64,000 nucleotides of DNA from Toxotes chatareus. Lineage: Eukaryota; Chordata; Actinopteri; Toxotidae. This document shows positions 1-12,472 of the stretch, in pieces (positions within the stretch are counted from its first letter, which is position 1; each line of letters starts with the position of its first letter). Made by a program: the position numbers and the translations under genes. Below the pieces are notes generated by a model, which was not told where the DNA came from, ran no database searches, and worked only from the letters and a program-made list of their open reading frames with translations. The stretch lies in the NCBI GenBank assembly GCA_016801885.1, contig CM028903.1, positions 15,979,035 to 16,043,034 on the forward strand, in the 5' to 3' direction.

Positions 1-1059
1 GAGTTGCTTGAGCAAAAATAGACGCTGCTGCATGAGGTTGCTGAGTGTGGTGAACAGCCACACGTAAGACTGGAGACATGGAGACGGTGGTTACACCGAC
101 CAGAATGGCAGCAAACTGTCTCAACTGCAGGATCCTGTGTGTATTATACACTGTTGCCCCTAAAGTTGGAATAACCTCTTTTTATTCCTACTTATACACA
201 TCAGTATGCGGTCATGTTTGCGGTTTGGGTCTATGTTTCATGACAAAATTTCTTGCCTCTTAACTATCAATTAATGGCAAAAATGCCTCAAAAGTAATTC
301 TAAAAAGAAGGAAAGGTTGAAACTTAAGTAAGAAGTGGCACCGGCCACTTGAAACCACTTTTAAATGAATTTCTGAAAATAACTCTAAGGCTAACTTGGC
401 TAATTGAAATTACTAATTTTGTATCAACACATTTTGATCTTTAAAATAAAGCCAACGCCAAATATTGCTTTGTCTCTCCATCTGGCAGAGAGTGGAAGGA
501 GGGGTGTAAAAGGATGACAGCTAGCATCCGAGTCAAATTACACAAAACGGATTACACTCTCAGTTTGAGTGAGCGCAAAGGGGATTCAGACAGCCAAAAG
601 TGAGAGCGAGGAGATCTAATAATTATGAATGAGAGAGGCTCTGTTAAGTGCTCAATCAAATGTAGTTACGCAACAGACTCAAACCATCTGCTATGCTCAT
701 AATAATCGCACAAAAATCAAACTCAAGCAGACACAGAGCTCAAATTGTTTGGTGATCACTCGGTTTCTTTTGTACTGATGTCCACAGATGTAGTGAATGA
801 CTGACGTAGAATTAGAATTACATAATTAATAGAGATTAATAGAAAGATAGAGAAGGCAGGGCATAAAAAATTACAGCTGAATATTAAAGAAAGAGGGAAG
901 ATGAGGAGTGATTTAACGACACTGTCCTTAAAAAAGGGCACAGACATGTTTTACAGCACTCTCCCTTACCCTCTTTCTCCTCCATCTCCCTCACTCAAAA
1001 AGAAATATGTTCAGATGAAAAGCACTTTAAGAAACATGAAAGATCACTAGCTCAGTTCA

Positions 1060-1116
<57 letters not shown>

Positions 1117-2226
1117 CCTCAGTCAAGTCACAAACTCATGCAAAGCGTGGATGTGGAAAACTAGAGGGCTGGAACAGAACATTCTGTTATTCCAAGAACA
1201 GTTTTGAAGGAACATGTGGGTGAGAGCACACTAAACCGTTTCCTATTTTCTTACACACACACACACAGAGGTGGGTGCATACAGACACACGTGACCCATA
1301 TATGGATACATCCCAGGTACGCACACACACCTGAGCAAACACACACACAAGCCTGTATGCTGAGACAGATGAACATCATGAACATGGCTGGGTCTCGCGT
1401 GCAAAGCAATGTGACTGTTTTTGAGAGCTCAGCAGGGTTGAGTGGTTGTTGTTTTTCTTATTCAGGGTTTGTGGCTTAAGGTGATCAAAAATGAACGGAC
1501 TCATGAGAGGGGAGACTCTGAGCTGCTGTGTGTGTGTGTGTGTGCGTGCAGAGTGGAGGAGAGCATGGGCACTGCTTGTCACGAGAGCCAGTTTTATAAT
1601 GTCAGATGACATAAATCATAAGGCTGACAGCACCAAATGGAGGAACAGATATGAGCCAAATCTGTCATCAGTGATAAGGCAAAGATAGTGGAAAAACAGA
1701 GGGGGTGAGAGAGAGACTGCATGCATTCGCTCACCCAATGGTTTACTCATTTAGCAGCTTTCAATGTCAGCACCCTGATTGAAAAGCACGTTGTTTTTTT
1801 TTCCCCTGACGTCTCATCTCCTCCCTCCCACTCTCTTCACCTCCACCTCTCTCCTTTGCTCCTCTCCTATCATTACCTGCTCACGACATTTTCAATCTTT
1901 CTCTTTGCTTCCAGGAAATAGCGAGTGGGTCAGCTGAATTAACTTTCTCTCCTCTGTTTTTCCATTCGCTCTTTTATTGTATTCCCTCTATCATCTCACA
2001 CAGTTGTTTCCCATCTGCCCTGGCCTTCCTGCCGTGCATCTGGTCAAGGAGCGGACAGCCAATCAGGCTGACGCAGACCAATACTGTTACTGGTTTTTTT
2101 TTTTTCATCTTTTGCTTTTGTGTTTCATCTCCATCCGGCTTTGGCTTTACTAAACCTTCATCACATTACCCTGCCCCCACTCTCTATCTCCTTTTCTCCT
2201 CTCTCTCGCTCTGGTTATTTCCTTAC
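1..2226. other. lekr1 intron or further 3' region, no assigned exon
   Basis: This is the stretch after the last lekr1 exon I can assign, in the direction of that gene. I looked for a minus-strand exon that begins in phase 2 and found none with a credible acceptor and donor. It contains one long CA microsatellite, smaller CA tracts near 1250-1350 and 1527-1545, and pyrimidine-rich DNA at 1800-2230. Two CCAAT pentamers lie about 19 bases apart near 2059 and 2078. The first 145 bases hold a short open frame on the minus strand with no proper splice context. Confidence 0.5.
1062..1115. repeat. (CA)n microsatellite
   Basis: An uninterrupted CA dinucleotide run of about 54 bases. It is a likely length-polymorphic locus. 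Confidence 0.97.
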
Positions 2227-2304
2227 CTGAGAATTTCACCTTGCTGTTTCTCTTTTCCAAGTAACCGCTCCGCCTCTTCCTTCGTGAAAGCTGCTACCGC
2301 CAGC
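2227..2304 (-). CDS. lekr1: lekr1 coding exon (78 bp), candidate third coding exon
   Basis: The minus strand shows a pyrimidine-rich tract ending in TTTCTCGACAG, then 78 open bases, then CAG|GTAAGG, which is close to an ideal donor. Read in phase 2 it gives LAVAAFTKEEAERLLGKEKQ followed by QGEIL. This is charged and helix-forming, like the coiled coil of the preceding exon. The exon starts and ends in phase 2, so it preserves the frame, and its first base completes the AG left by the exon ending at 12473, giving an arginine. It was too short to appear as an isolated open frame. The splice sites and frame are seen; membership of lekr1 is inferred from strand, phase and composition. Other small exons could lie between it and 12473. 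The downstream exons are outside the window. Confidence 0.72.
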
Positions 2305-5300
2305 CTGTCGAGAAAGAAGAAGATAAAAGATAAAAGAAAAATGAAGGTGAGGAGTCATGGGGAATATTCTCTAATTAAAGAACCTAAGCCAAATGTAATG
2401 CCACTGCACTCCCATGGGGCAAAATGAGCTTATAGATGATGCAACTTTAATGATTAAGAGGAGAGCATGATCGTGATGAAAAGGAATGAGATGAAAAATT
2501 TAAATGTTCCTAAGAGGTAATTGATATAAAGAGATGGGCTTCCTCCTCAGCTCATATTTCTGGTTTCAGTTAATTCACAACATACTAAATTATTATTTGA
2601 GCATGAGCAGAGTTAACAAAGCATAAAGGCTTATTTAGATTTCATAGGACTGAGCTGCAAAGGGTTGATATGCTACATAGGAAAAGAAGAAAATAACTGA
2701 GTTAGTGTTTCAGTGTGACAGATCAGACATCTTGAAGGTACAGGCATAATACCTGTACTTGCAGTGTTGAGCACTTACGTGTGTATATTGACGCATTGAA
2801 GGTAGCAGGCAAGAGTGGCCCACATCTGAAAAACGTCTACACGCACTGCACTTAACACACTTGATGAACACTTATCAGAGCAGTATTCAGAGATAAGTGT
2901 ATCCCACAATTCACCATGGTCTACTGCACCACATCAGCCCAGTTATTAGCAGTGGTGTGCCTATCAGCTAATTTCATAACCAACAAGAATCTACAGACAT
3001 GAAGTTAAACTTCGTGACATGCTTTTGACTACTCAGAGATACCACCAAGTGTGGCTTTCCGGACACAGCCTTCCTCTGCACTGCCCTTCAGCACACATTT
3101 TCAGCCTGACTGATTCCAGACAGGAGCAATCAAATCTGACAGACAGATTCCAGCAAAGAGCAATCGCACATAAACAGTGAGACTGTGTGACCTGGACACT
3201 TAGAAAACAGAAACAACACATCTCGATCTTTCCTAAAGCACCACAAATAAGCACAGACAGCGAGACACAGATGAACATAATGAGAAGTAAGCACACAGAG
3301 CAGACTAGACATATAGGAACTAAAACCAGACAGGTAATAATCATGACCAACAAAGTTTAATCCAGAAGGGTAATTTGAATGAAGTGCGGCAACCCTGCCA
3401 GGGGATTTTCTGCTTATTGCCAACACTTTGGAAACAAACTTGAGGTGAGGCATTCAGAGGCTCAGTGAAAGTACCAGGTGAGACAAACAATTCTTTTTTA
3501 CCATAGACCAAAACCATCAGTGCTGATATAACAATGGAAAGTAACATCCACTGCTATTATTCATAAGTAAAAGTAAGCCAGCACACACTGTTCAATACCA
3601 GTTTTATGAGTGGTAAAGTAATATGATGCTCTTTCCTTTATGGTTTCCCTCTGCCAGTAACAGTCTTTCTGATTGCACTGTTCCTTACCAGTGTGTTGGG
3701 TGTGGTGATTGTCTGTTGGGTGTATTATTGATATTGATCTGCAGACACACTTCAGTTGTGGGTAGTGTCTCATGACAACATGACAGCAAACAAATCTCTT
3801 CCTTTTTATTTCAACAAACTCTGCATGACTTAGCAAAATAAACGGCGGTAAAAACCAGATAGATGGGCTAATATACAAACCAAACAGGATCAAACTGATG
3901 AGGCAAAACCAGTTACCAACCTAGTTACCAACTGATATAATAAATAATCAAATTTAAGAGAAGGTTGGATTTATATGGTATAAAGAAAACCATGAGGGTC
4001 TTGCACTTCACTGATTTGAAATATCATTACATTGTATGAAATGATAAATTATATAATATAATAATGATATGATAAGGTTAATTATATAAGTAGTTTACAT
4101 GGCCATTGTGTGGAAAATATTTTTTCTTTAGAGACCTCAAAACAGAGTTTTCAGCCGCTCTATGCAAGACAACTTGTTATCACCTGACCGAAAGTTCATG
4201 TTTAGTCCATGTGATGATAACTGAGCCCATACACTGATTGAAGACAGTGAGATAAGGCTAAAAGCTCAGAATCATTAGCAAGGGACACTTTCAGGTTATA
4301 TTCACCATATAGTGTGGTTTTTTGTTTAAATGCACTTTATGTTTGACTTCCTTTCCTTTGTTTTCTTACTTCTGCAAATTTTGGTTCTGTGTTCATTCGC
4401 GTTATTTATTTACTTAAAAAAGATTTTTATTTGCAAGGGACCATCCTGACTGAATGAAGGTCAAATAAAAAATACACGTTTTCTCTCTATCTGTGTGATA
4501 TACCCTGTCAGGGGTAGGAACTTCATGTACAGGAGGGAGGCTGAGAACAGCGTGGGGTGAAAATGGGTTGAGCAAGTATGCGTGTTTCTAGTAATCCTGT
4601 CTGTGTGTGCATGTGTGTGCGTGTGTGCATGACAGAGTTTGAGCACGTTTACAAGTAAATAAGGTTGCATGTGACTGTGGCTTAGCTGATGTGTGTGTCC
4701 ATGTCCCTGTGTGTGTATGTGCGTGTGAGAGAAAGAGGGAGAGAGTAAGCGAGTTATACATTTCCGTGAGCATTTTAGCCTGTCTGCTCGTATGTTTGCC
4801 ACTGTCTGACCAGCTCTGGGTGAGCCTGTGATCCTGTGTGTGTGTGTGTGTGTGTGTGAGTGAATTTTGCGCATTTGTGCATGCGTGCCTTTGCTTTTCA
4901 AGTGATGGCAGCCCAGACTCCCACTGTTCACCCATCTGTCCCCACCAGTCCCAAAGCAAGATCAGAAAGAACACTGCCTTGAACGCCTGTGTGTGAGTTT
5001 CATGCGTGTGTATGTTGTATACAAATTTGCGTGTATTGTGCACGTGAGCTTGAGCTCCTGTTCCCAGGGCTTTGGCTGTCAGGAGAATAACTAGGTAGCG
5101 CACTGCCAGTGAGTGCGTGTCAGATTAAAGTACCCCCTACCAGCAGCCCAAATCAACTGCCTCATCAAGACATGTCACAGATACACACACACACACACAC
5201 AGGACACGCCAAATGCACGCACACACACATAAATGGCACTGATCTGCCAGCCACAGTGTTATCATGACCTACCAAGTCACATGTTTCCTTTTTTTGGGTG

Positions 5301-5896
5301 TGGATGTGTCGAAGAGTTTACAAGTTATGTGCTCCTTCATATTTTTGAGATTTGGGCTGAAGGTTGACATTACAAAGCCAGACCTAACCTCCCCCTGTAG
5401 GCCTCTTTTCAGCCCCAGACTGCGTACAAAATGTTCTGTGTCTTCATTTCTGTTTATCCTGCTTTCAGCACTGGGTTAAAACTCAAGGGTCATAGTAATT
5501 TTGCCAAAAATAATAGATTTAAGCCCTCTTTTTTCTTTATTCCCTTTGTTTGTGATGTTTTGTTGCTTGTACTGTTTTACTAGTTTAATATGTGAGTATC
5601 AGTGTATATAGTAACATTTTAATGTTTTATCTGTTGTAATTTTTTAAGAGGCACAATCACAGGAGGTGCAGTTTTGATTGCAAGTCCCACAAAACAAACA
5701 GCCGAAACAATCCCCTCTTGTAATTCCTTGTTCAGCCACAAGAGACCATCTTTTAAAAGTAATCACACACTGGAGCTGTAACACTGGTATTTACCCTGGA
5801 ATGACTGTCAAGCATTTACTGTTCCACATCTTTGGACATTGGTCAAGGTGAATTTGAACTATGAGTGCACATCAGTTGCATATTTATTTGTATATA

Positions 5897-5900
<4 letters not shown>

Positions 5901-5938
<38 letters not shown>
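5901..5938. repeat. (TG)n microsatellite
   Basis: A pure TG run of about 38 bases inside the lekr1 intron. Confidence 0.96.
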
Positions 5939-5942
<4 letters not shown>

Positions 5943-6326
5943 CTGGCATTTTCTGTCATTAGCAGCAACATAAAGGCTTTCCCATATTAAAGTGTCATCT
6001 GTTCACTCAGTGTACAGGCAAGTGTGACAGTTAAAAGACTGTTCTGATCAACACCATGGAAGGACATTCAAAGCTGAAAGCCATTTTGCTTTAACCAAAA
6101 AGGAGCACAAACAAAATGTAATACGCCTACAACTAATAAGAGACAAATTAACGCGTACAAAGCCACACACTGTGCACAGCTTTCAAATGTTTCTAAAATT
6201 ATAAGGCTGAAAACTCATTTTGGGCTTGTCAAAGCCTGGTTAAATGTTCTAATGAAAACTTTAAGCACTTTAATTAAACCAGTCAGCGCCTCAACAATTA
6301 ATCATAATTCTTTACTGAAAATGTTC

Positions 6327-6714
6327 TGTGTGTGTGTGTGTGTGTGTGTGACACCTGTCTGTATATATTTTGTTTTCAAGTTATCTGGTAACCATGTCAG
6401 GGATGCCAAAACATTGATTGTGATCATCAAAACAGCACACACACACACACACACACACATACACAGTACAAGCACAAACAATGATCTCATATTATGACTA
6501 ACTGAATTAACTCTGAGGATATGAAAATGAATTTGGCCTCCAGCTTGTCAATTTTAATTCAAATTCAGAAAAGCAACACATCTCAGTTTCATTTGTATGA
6601 GTGGGTTGCTATGCTACTGCTCCAGCATGTTACTGTTGATTACCAAATGTCATATTGTTTTCGTGTGTGTGTGTGTATTCTCTACACAAATACATACACA
6701 CACACACACACACT
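6327..6714. repeat. paired (TG)n and (CA)n tracts
   Basis: A TG run at 6327-6350 is followed by a CA run at 6436-6459. The arrangement recurs with a shorter TG run near 6664-6676 and a CA run near 6693-6714. Each TG/CA pair is an inverted repeat that could fold on itself in single-stranded DNA or RNA. Confidence 0.9.
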
Positions 6715-6958
6715 TTAAAGTCATTGTTTTTGTTTATCTTGTTGTCATGAGCTCCACAGTAAAGCTGAGCCACCATTAGAGCTGAATAGAGGTCATTTTC
6801 TACCAGGGAGAGTTCTCTAACGCAACCAAAATACACACAACGCAGACACAGTAGTGTGTGTGTGTATGTCAGTCTTCCTGTTTGATGTGGTAATGTGAAC
6901 TTGAAGTTGGATCTCTGCTAATACCCCTCTGTACATAGTAGACATTACATATTACCCA

Positions 6959-6960
<2 letters not shown>

Positions 6961-6987
<27 letters not shown>
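6961..6987. repeat. (CA)n microsatellite
   Basis: A pure CA run of about 27 bases. Confidence 0.95.
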
Positions 6988-6989
<2 letters not shown>

Positions 6990-7840
6990 GAGCAGGAGAG
7001 AGTATTGTGATTTGTGTATTGTTTCTGTGGTTGCTAGTGGAAACCAGACGTTGAAATAAAACCACATGAATACATAACAAATTTGCCGTAAAATACTTCC
7101 TTGTTACAAATGGATGCCTTTCTATTTGTCATCCATCATTTGTCTCTCCTTCACTCCTGCTCTCCCACCTGCAAGTCGTCTTATCACCGCTAGAATCCTG
7201 CCCCAGGTGTGTGTGTGTATTCTCTCACATTTTTATGATTCATACTTCATAACTGCCAAGTCAAATTTTTGTTACTGCGCACAAGAGTGATCATTTTATG
7301 CACTGCAGGTGTATACAAGTGTGTGCAGATGCATGCACACACGCGCGCAAGCACAAATGCAAATACATTACACGAACACATAGAGTCAGATACAGAGGCA
7401 AACAGACTCACACCCAGACACACTGTTTGGATCAAGACTGAGACCAGCCAGCCAAGGAGAAGCAAGCATAGCGTATTAAATTCCCAGACACTTCTCTCAA
7501 CACTATAAGCATGCGCACAGATGTACATGATATGTTTCAACTTGTCTTCAGTTAAACGAGCTGTCTGTCCATACCTGTTTATCAGTTTCTCTTTCCAAGG
7601 GATAGTTTTTACCCTTTGGTAATTATTGTTCTCCCCCATAACCCTCTTGCCTGTTTTCTTTTAGTTCCACTTTGTTTATCCTCTCTTCAGTTCTCCCTCT
7701 CGTTCTCTTACCCCTTTCAGAGCAGCACAGTGACACAAGTTAAACACAAACTGGTGGTCCTTCAGTATGCATTAAGCACCCAGTGTCCGACGTGGCCTCC
7801 TAACCCTCCTTCTGGAAAGTGTTAACCATGGGTTGGACAC

Positions 7841-7860
7841 TAATCTAATCTAATCTAATC
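7841..7860. repeat. short (TAATC)n tandem repeat
   Basis: Four perfect copies of the pentamer TAATC follow GGTTGGACAC directly. Confidence 0.9.
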
Positions 7861-8339
7861 CATACAGAGAGACAGGAAGAGAAAGCGTACCAAATGGGTG
7901 GATTTGGGAAGGCTCAAACTGTGATGACAAGAAATGAGCCTATGCCAAGTGTAGGGTTGAGGTCCTACAGCATTTTATCGATCAATCCAGTATCAAATCC
8001 ACTCATCAAAACCTGAATCCTTTCAAATCCCTCATCCAAATTAATGAGACTTAGCTTTTAACGTTTAAATAAACTCTGTAGTCACCTTCTGTTGGCTGAG
8101 GGGGAACAGACTGCTTTGGGTTGCAGCCTTCTCAACATTCACAGCCTGCAGCCACAACTTGAAAATGAGGTGAACAGCATATAATGTGAAATGTTGATTA
8201 AATGTAACGGACACGAGCCTTGCACACCATCAGTGAAACAGCGGCATCTCCAGCACTGATAAAAACAAAAGCCTTTCTGTTCTGTAAGGTGTGCGTGAGA
8301 TGGACGACAGAAGAACTCACTTGACACGTGTTCTGTGTA

Positions 8340-8700
8340 GACAGGATGTTGCTTTGCATGAGAATCTGGGTGTAGACATGACCTAAACTTCAGCAACCAC
8401 ATTAAGTCCATTATAAGATCAGCCTTTTATCATTTTAAAAACAAGAATAAGAGACCTCATGTCTACAGCTGACCTAGAAAAAGTTAATACATGCCAGTCA
8501 TCACCAGCCAATTAGATTACTGTAATGGTCTGTTTTCTGCTTTATCTAAAAAAAAAGTCTTAAAAAACTCCTGTCAGATTAAGCAGAACACATTATATAT
8601 CACTGACCTGCTTTTACAGAATGAATTCCCATTAAGTGGGGCGGAAGGTCACAAGCATTTCTGCCATCAGACAACATAAGATGACTACTGCCAGTATAGT
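8340..8700 (+). mobile_element. CR1/L2-type LINE reverse-transcriptase fragment, decayed
   Basis: The plus strand encodes, with frameshifts and stops, pieces of the region after the catalytic motif of an L2-like reverse transcriptase. These are ENLGVDM near 8361, NFSNHIKSIIRSAFYHFKN near 8387, then a DLEK block, then ITSQLDYCNGLFSALSKKK from about 8500. The order and spacing match the family. It is 5'-truncated and not functional. The minus-strand open frame over the same place is only its shadow. The outer boundaries are approximate. Confidence 0.85.
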
Positions 8701-9095
8701 AATGAGCGTCACATCCTGAATGAATAGGAATCTGTTGATAAGATATAGGCTTCTAATTGTGTATATCTACCATTTATTCTGAATTACTATCTGAACAGTT
8801 AAGTGCACTTATCTTGATTAATAGACTTAGCATGATGTAAGGTGTTGTTGTGTATTTACTTTCGAGAAACTCTGGCACTGAGTCAGACATTTTGGACCTT
8901 TCAGGAAAAAGATCAAAGTCAAAATTACTACTAGAATATTGGCATGAACTGTATTTTAACAAATGATATATCAACTAGTAAATAAGATAACTCCCATTTG
9001 ACGTGAACATAGCATATGTCTCTCTTTCTCTCCATTCCTTCCTCTTTCTCTGAGATCAAAATATCTCCAGCTCATCTGTGTTTGAACTTGTCTAG

Positions 9096-9254
9096 CAGGT
9101 GACATTTTAAAATCAGGTTTAATTGCGCTCTGCACATCGCTACCTTTCTCACCTCGCTTTCCTCTGTCATACTCCTGTCATGCACGCTCACGCTCTCAAA
9201 CACTCATGTCATGAACACACATGCCGTCTGACAGGTGACATTTTAATCAGGTTT
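9096..9254. repeat. diverged two-copy direct repeat, period about 136 bp
   Basis: The 5' part of each unit is recognisable: CAGGTGACATTTTAAAATCA with GGTTT at 9096, and the same sequence lacking an internal AAA at 9232. The intervening sequence has diverged. It may be a decayed minisatellite or a local duplication. Confidence 0.6.
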
Positions 9255-9287
9255 GGTTTGCGTGTTGTCATCAAGCCACTGGTCAGG

Positions 9288-9289
<2 letters not shown>

Positions 9290-9343
<54 letters not shown>
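9290..9343. repeat. (CA)n microsatellite
   Basis: A pure CA run of about 54 bases directly 3' of the direct-repeat pair at 9.1-9.25 kb. Confidence 0.97.
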
Positions 9344-9345
<2 letters not shown>

Positions 9346-10977
9346 TCAAAACCATGTTGATAAAATGTGGCTCAAGTAAAAAACAAACAAACACAAACAA
9401 CAAAAAAACCATTATCAGAAAGACCAGAAGCTTTGTTTCAGTACTCTGCTGGCTAGAAACATTCACATCCATGCCTTGTATAAAATCTATTGTCTTTTCA
9501 TGGTAAATTACATAATCTCACAACAAAGGCTGTATTAAGAGTCTCAGAGTGGGAGGGGAGGATTCGTCAATCATAAACGTATCTCACAAAAGAGTCACAC
9601 TCCCGCTGTGTAGCCAGCCATTCAGAACATGCTCATTAAGTCGCACTCACATGCTATCTTTCTCTTTTTCTCTCTTTCTTTTGCTTTTTAATCTGTTCAC
9701 TACCACCTGTGCAATAATAAACCAAATTCTGGCAATATGTCTGTCAAATGAAGAAAAAAAAAAAAAAAAAGAAATGAAAAGAAAGAAGAAGGAAAAGAAG
9801 GGCAGTAGAGAGAATCCACTGCTGTCAGTCCATGCTGGCCTCTCACACATCTCTGTGCCATGCATCATTATCTCAGCCTGAACTTTGACCTCCTGACCCA
9901 CGCTTGGCCCCAAGGCTCCAGAACGCAATTGTGCAGAGTGTGTGTTTGTCTGTGTGTGTTTGCGTGTGTTTTTCACTCAGTGAAGAGGCAGCGTATGAGA
10001 GAGATAATCAGCTTACATTAGACCAGATAGTGGATTGGTTCTGTCAGCCTACCACACACATAACAACATACGGACAACCTGAAAATCAGCTAGCCATATG
10101 AACATACTGGCTGTGGCCTGCACATACACGCACACACAAACACTACAAAAATGAAAGCAAACTATCCACTATGAACCAATCCACACAGGATGTTTAAGTC
10201 TAGCAATTTATTTTCCTTATTTATTTAATGTATTGTCCTATATTATCACATTTACACAGATATCAGCATATTTTCTGCCATAGCTTCTCACCTATCTCCC
10301 TACTGCCTGTTTGTACAACACTAAACTCTATAACTTCTATAACCTCTGCCATGTCTGCCATGTCCAAGTCTCTACCAGCTGTCCTCAGTTTTTCCTGCCA
10401 CTCCCTTGTTCACCCATTTACTACCTCCTATATAACAGACACTCAGTGGTTTACTTTGCAGAGAGCAGTAAATTAAAATTTCTGAAAATTAGGAATCATC
10501 TTCATTTTGTGTCATGTAGTTAACTAAAATGCAATGTGGAATTGTTAGCAGAAAGTAGCGTACATACAGCAGGCACTGGCTATCTCTTCTTTGCTCTATT
10601 TAGGGAATTTTTTCATACTCAGCATCTGGACACTCAAATAAAACAGCAGAGGGTACATATAGTGCACTATTTTCCAGCCACCTCCCCTAAGTACATGGAT
10701 GGATACTGTCTATCTTTTTAACCTCTGAAGCTAGGACAAGGCTTACGGTAGAGTGTAAATGTAATTCCTGTAAGCTGTTCCACCCCAACATGTCCAAGAA
10801 AGAGTGACTCCGTATTTATAGCAGAGGTCTAATCAGGCCTCAGGGAAAATCTGTAATTCTGTTTGTTTGTGCAATAAAATAAAAATGCAATTACCCTTTT
10901 ATTCTGTTTGTCCACCACATCCTCTAAAATGTTGTCTATTTGTGGTGTACACTGGGAATTAATGAGTGAACCTGCAG

Positions 10978-10982
<5 letters not shown>

Positions 10983-11011
<29 letters not shown>
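10983..11011. repeat. (TG)n microsatellite
   Basis: A pure TG run of about 28 bases within the lekr1 intron. Confidence 0.95.
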
Positions 11012-12081
11012 CTGTGTGGAGGTGTTGTTGCATTGTTTCATACCCATGTGCGTCTAGGACTTCAGAATAGTGTCGTTGTTTTGTATTTCAACAGGACGCT
11101 CTTTAGAAGTTTTGGATTATTCATAGCATTCTCATGAGTCATGGTGTGCAACCATTTTCTACATATTTCCCAGAAACTTAACTTGGCCTTTGAAGGCTGT
11201 TTGATTACAGACACCTGCTATTTGATTGCCAACACGTTAAAGCTGATGTAAGTGACGCAACAGGAATCTTCACCACCTGTATGCAAGTGTGTGTATGTGT
11301 GTATACCATGTGTCCCTTAATGTGGGTAACTGCCCTCAGGCACACAAACATTATGTGAATAAATAAACTGTGAATAAAACGTTGTTTTTCTATATTTCTT
11401 TGTGACTTCATCTTAACTGTATTTACATTCTGTAAAAGAGTGAAATATTATCTGCTTGTGGTATGTAAGGGTGCTCTGACGTTGGTGAGCTTCCTGACCT
11501 GAACTGATACCACTGATATAACATTCATTTATAAGAAAAGCCCACTTTGGTGCATACTTACATTTCCCAGAATAGCCACCAACAGCCCCCAGAGAACATG
11601 TCTGAGCCTGTTGCATTCAGCTGAGATACAGTACAGTACATGTGTAGGTGGAGAGAGAAATAGAAAAAATGATGGCACCGTAATGAAAAGGGCCGAGCTG
11701 CATCCCTTAGTGAAAATATGACTTGTCTCATGGCTCTGTTGCATTCTGGTCTGTTAAGATAGTTTTTCATGCAAAAGACTGTCTGTCATTTTCTTTGTGT
11801 GTGACTGTGTGAATGGTGTGTTTTTATTTAATGTATCAGACATGTTTTAAGTCGATGCCTTATATGACCAAACAGCAGTTATCCTACAACAAATTATATT
11901 TATTGCTGTAAAAAAATATGAATATCTTTTCTCCTCCACACATCCTGATACTAAAACAGCATCTGCCCCCTCATGTATCATTTCTGGATACTGATCTAAA
12001 GTGAAACGTGTCAATGTGGTCTAATTTTATTCTGTTCATACTAGCCTAAGGTTTAGCAAGAAAGACATTTTCAAAACAAAC

Positions 12082-12103
12082 AAAAAAAAAAAAAAAAAAA
12101 AAA
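12082..12103. repeat. poly(A) tract
   Basis: About 22 consecutive A residues. It may be the tail of an old retrotransposed insertion, but I see no recognisable body next to it. Confidence 0.85.
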
Positions 12104-12472
12104 CTCCATCCTGAAAACAAACCTAATAGATATTGTAAAACAGTGCAGTCCCATGGCAAATAAACTGAAACACTTGGGATTTAATCAGAACAAGTTTCAG
12201 ATGTTTTGCGAAGCCTTGCTTATCTGTTTTTCCATTTCTAGCTATTGGATGATGAAGGCGTTGAAGGTGACAGTGGAAGATATAACTACACAGCAAGGCT
12301 TGTGTCAGAGATGCATGTGCACACACCAGCAAGTGGGATACATGCCTGAGAGTGTTTGTGTGTTTTTGAGTTAACAGCATGACTCACAGGATAATTGCTC
12401 ACATGAAGCCTGGTATTAGAGATCATTTCACACCAGGGACGGGAAGCACAGACAAACACATACAGACCTCAC

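Larger units (their letters stand above)
2305..12472 (-). other. lekr1: lekr1 intron, about 10.2 kb
   Basis: This stretch lies between two exons with matching phases, so it is read as an intron of lekr1 on the minus strand. It is rich in CA/TG repeats, with blocks at 4.6-5.1, 5.9, 6.3-7.0 and 9.3 kb. It holds a decayed L2-type LINE fragment and a short diverged tandem duplication at 9.1 kb. Several sites resemble minus-strand splice donors (3682, 7701, 9150, 10291, 11568), but none has both a good acceptor and a frame that fits phase 2 at each end. Confidence 0.65.

Noticed and set aside
1..145. open minus-strand frame running off the left edge (LRQFAAILVGVTTVSMSP)
   Set aside because: Phase 2 entry at the possible acceptor CCTGCAG gives a stop, so it does not fit lekr1, and no family was recognised.
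968..1010. possible 24-bp micro-exon before GTAAGG at 967
   Set aside because: The acceptor would be TTTTTGAG rather than CAG, and the segment is too short to support by eye.
3682..3731. 50-bp minus-strand stretch with good acceptor (GTGTCTGCAG) and donor (GTAAGG)
   Set aside because: Entered in phase 2 it would end in phase 1, which does not fit the next lekr1 exon, and the peptide (SISIIHPTDNHHTQH) is unlike the coiled coil.
4461..5103. two overlapping minus-strand frames of 156 and 171 codons
   Set aside because: Both are driven by TG repeats read as His-Thr.
7630..7735. charged, coiled-coil-like minus-strand frame (TEERINKVELKENRQE)
   Set aside because: It lies in pyrimidine-rich DNA that reads as E/K/R by composition; there is no polypyrimidine acceptor and only weak donors.
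10263..10409. 48-codon minus-strand open frame (EWQEKLRTAGRDLDMADMAE) with GTGAGA donor inside
   Set aside because: It looks coding-like but has no acceptable acceptor, and the phase at the donor does not match lekr1. It may be repeat-derived.
11571..11629. 59-bp minus-strand stretch with strong GTAAGTATG donor and TATCTCAG acceptor
   Set aside because: Phase 2 entry gives an immediate stop, and the other frames are Trp/Gly-rich and unlike lekr1.
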